Source of the DNA: a virus
DNA length: 64,000 bases
IMG/VR virus record: IMGVR_UViG_3300020470_000690
Location: 1 to 64,000 of that record
Strand: one strand, 5' to 3'
Shown here: positions 63,677 to 64,000 of the stretch, one piece after another
Position numbering within the stretch: the stretch's first letter is position 1
How the letters are laid out: each line of letters starts with the position of its first letter
The notes under the pieces: generated by a model
The model's input: the letters and a program-made list of their open reading frames with translations, nothing else
Databases searched by the model: none
What the model was told of the DNA's origin: nothing
Position numbers and translations under genes: made by a program

Positions 63677-63744
63677 GAGGGGCAAATAAGGCAAGAGAAA
63701 GTGTTAATAATTGACCTGTATATTATGTCTCCTTTCTTATCACT

Positions 63745-63933
63745 TTATCCAGAGTAATTGTCATCACTATGTGAATTAAACTGTCTGGTGGGTTTGTTAT
63801 ACTTTTCCCCATAGTCTGTGGAAAAAGTATCATTGTACCGTGAACGATTGCGACTCGATTGTTGTCTCTTTTCCCGAATAGATTTCGGTCTATTTGACTT
63901 ATACGTGTCGTTACGTTTGTATGTCCTACCCAT
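63745..63933 (-). CDS. Small basic, probably disordered protein (62 aa)
   Basis: The sequence MGRTYKRNDTYKSNRPKSIR, then EKRQQSSRNRSRYNDTF, continues to a polar Ser/Asn/Asp-rich end. It is dominated by R, K, N, S and Y with almost no hydrophobic residues, so it is unlikely to fold alone and may bind nucleic acid. RPKSIREKRQ is the most specific stretch. The start is the only ATG near the frame opening. The next gene follows after a 68-base gap. Confidence 0.68.
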   Translation of the reverse strand: MGRTYKRNDTYKSNRPKSIREKRQQSSRNRSRYNDTFSTDYGEKYNKPTRQFNSHSDDNYSG

Positions 63934-64000
63934 GGGTAATTAGATTACGTAGTTGTAACTTTGTAACTGTATCTATTGTATATAGTATTCTCTGAAAAGT
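63934..64000 (-). other. AT-rich leader upstream of the first gene
   Basis: No coding frame is visible in these 67 bases. On the minus strand they contain TACTATATACAAT, a possible -10-like element, and an imperfect direct repeat (GTTACAAAGTTACAA). Too little sequence is available to decide whether a promoter lies here. Confidence 0.25.

Overview
The window reads as part of the virion-structure region of a large T4-like myovirus, most probably a marine cyanophage (Kyanoviridae-type). The evidence is a run of recognisable T4-type neck and baseplate genes (gp25, gp6, gp8, gp13, gp14, gp15, gp16 families). They are mixed with proteins typical of marine T4-like phages: a DUF4815-type structural protein, a YHYH protein, a 2OG-Fe(II) oxygenase, an AbrB-like protein and an NlpC/P60-like protein. 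Base composition is clearly AT-rich. All convincing genes lie on the minus strand, so transcription runs right to left; genes abut or overlap by 1-8 bases almost everywhere. No tRNA, rRNA, integrase, insertion sequence or CRISPR array was seen. The host cannot be proven from this window, because no photosynthesis or other host-diagnostic gene is present.

Region 1 (64000 to about 61080): small genes upstream of the structural block. These are several small unknown or basic proteins, an NlpC/P60-like peptidase, an AbrB-like protein with an 18-bp inverted repeat before it, a 2OG-Fe(II) oxygenase, and two short proteins, one with a helical C-terminus. A 32-codon hydrophobic reading frame on the plus strand sits in the one real intergenic gap.

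Region 2 (61079 to 53447): a 1364-aa Cys-rich structural protein with a DUF5648-like segment, a Cys/Pro-rich PAAR-like protein, a 49-aa basic protein, a stand-alone SET-domain protein, then baseplate wedge gp25 and gp6.

Region 3 (53442 to 19425): one uninterrupted 9152-codon gene occupies 43% of the window in the gp7 position. It joins a baseplate-type N-terminus to propeller-like, LamG-like, CBM-like and helical modules, at least 23 copies of a Cys-Asp-His-YPR beta repeat, and an Ig-like C-terminus. Next come a YHYH/Ig protein, a tail protein ending in a cupredoxin-like copper site, a 616-aa beta-repeat protein and baseplate wedge gp8.

Region 4 (19420 to 4350): a 2454-aa DUF4815-type protein where T4 has gp10, two short coiled-coil proteins, a strong intrinsic terminator followed by a late-promoter-like motif, and a 2384-aa repetitive tail fibre. 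Region 5 (4345 to 1): neck gp13 and gp14, tail-completion gp15, small terminase gp16, a small structural-type protein and the start of a further gene cut by the window edge.

NATAAATA or CTAAATA motifs, the T4-type late promoter signature, occur just upstream of seven genes or gene groups, suggesting sigma-gp55-type late transcription units. Several beta modules (GxGYxxxP, GExItGxTSGA, and a 'bounded turn' module) recur in neck, baseplate and fibre proteins, so this virion appears to have been decorated by shuffling a small set of surface modules. All calls are from reading the sequence; no database search was run.
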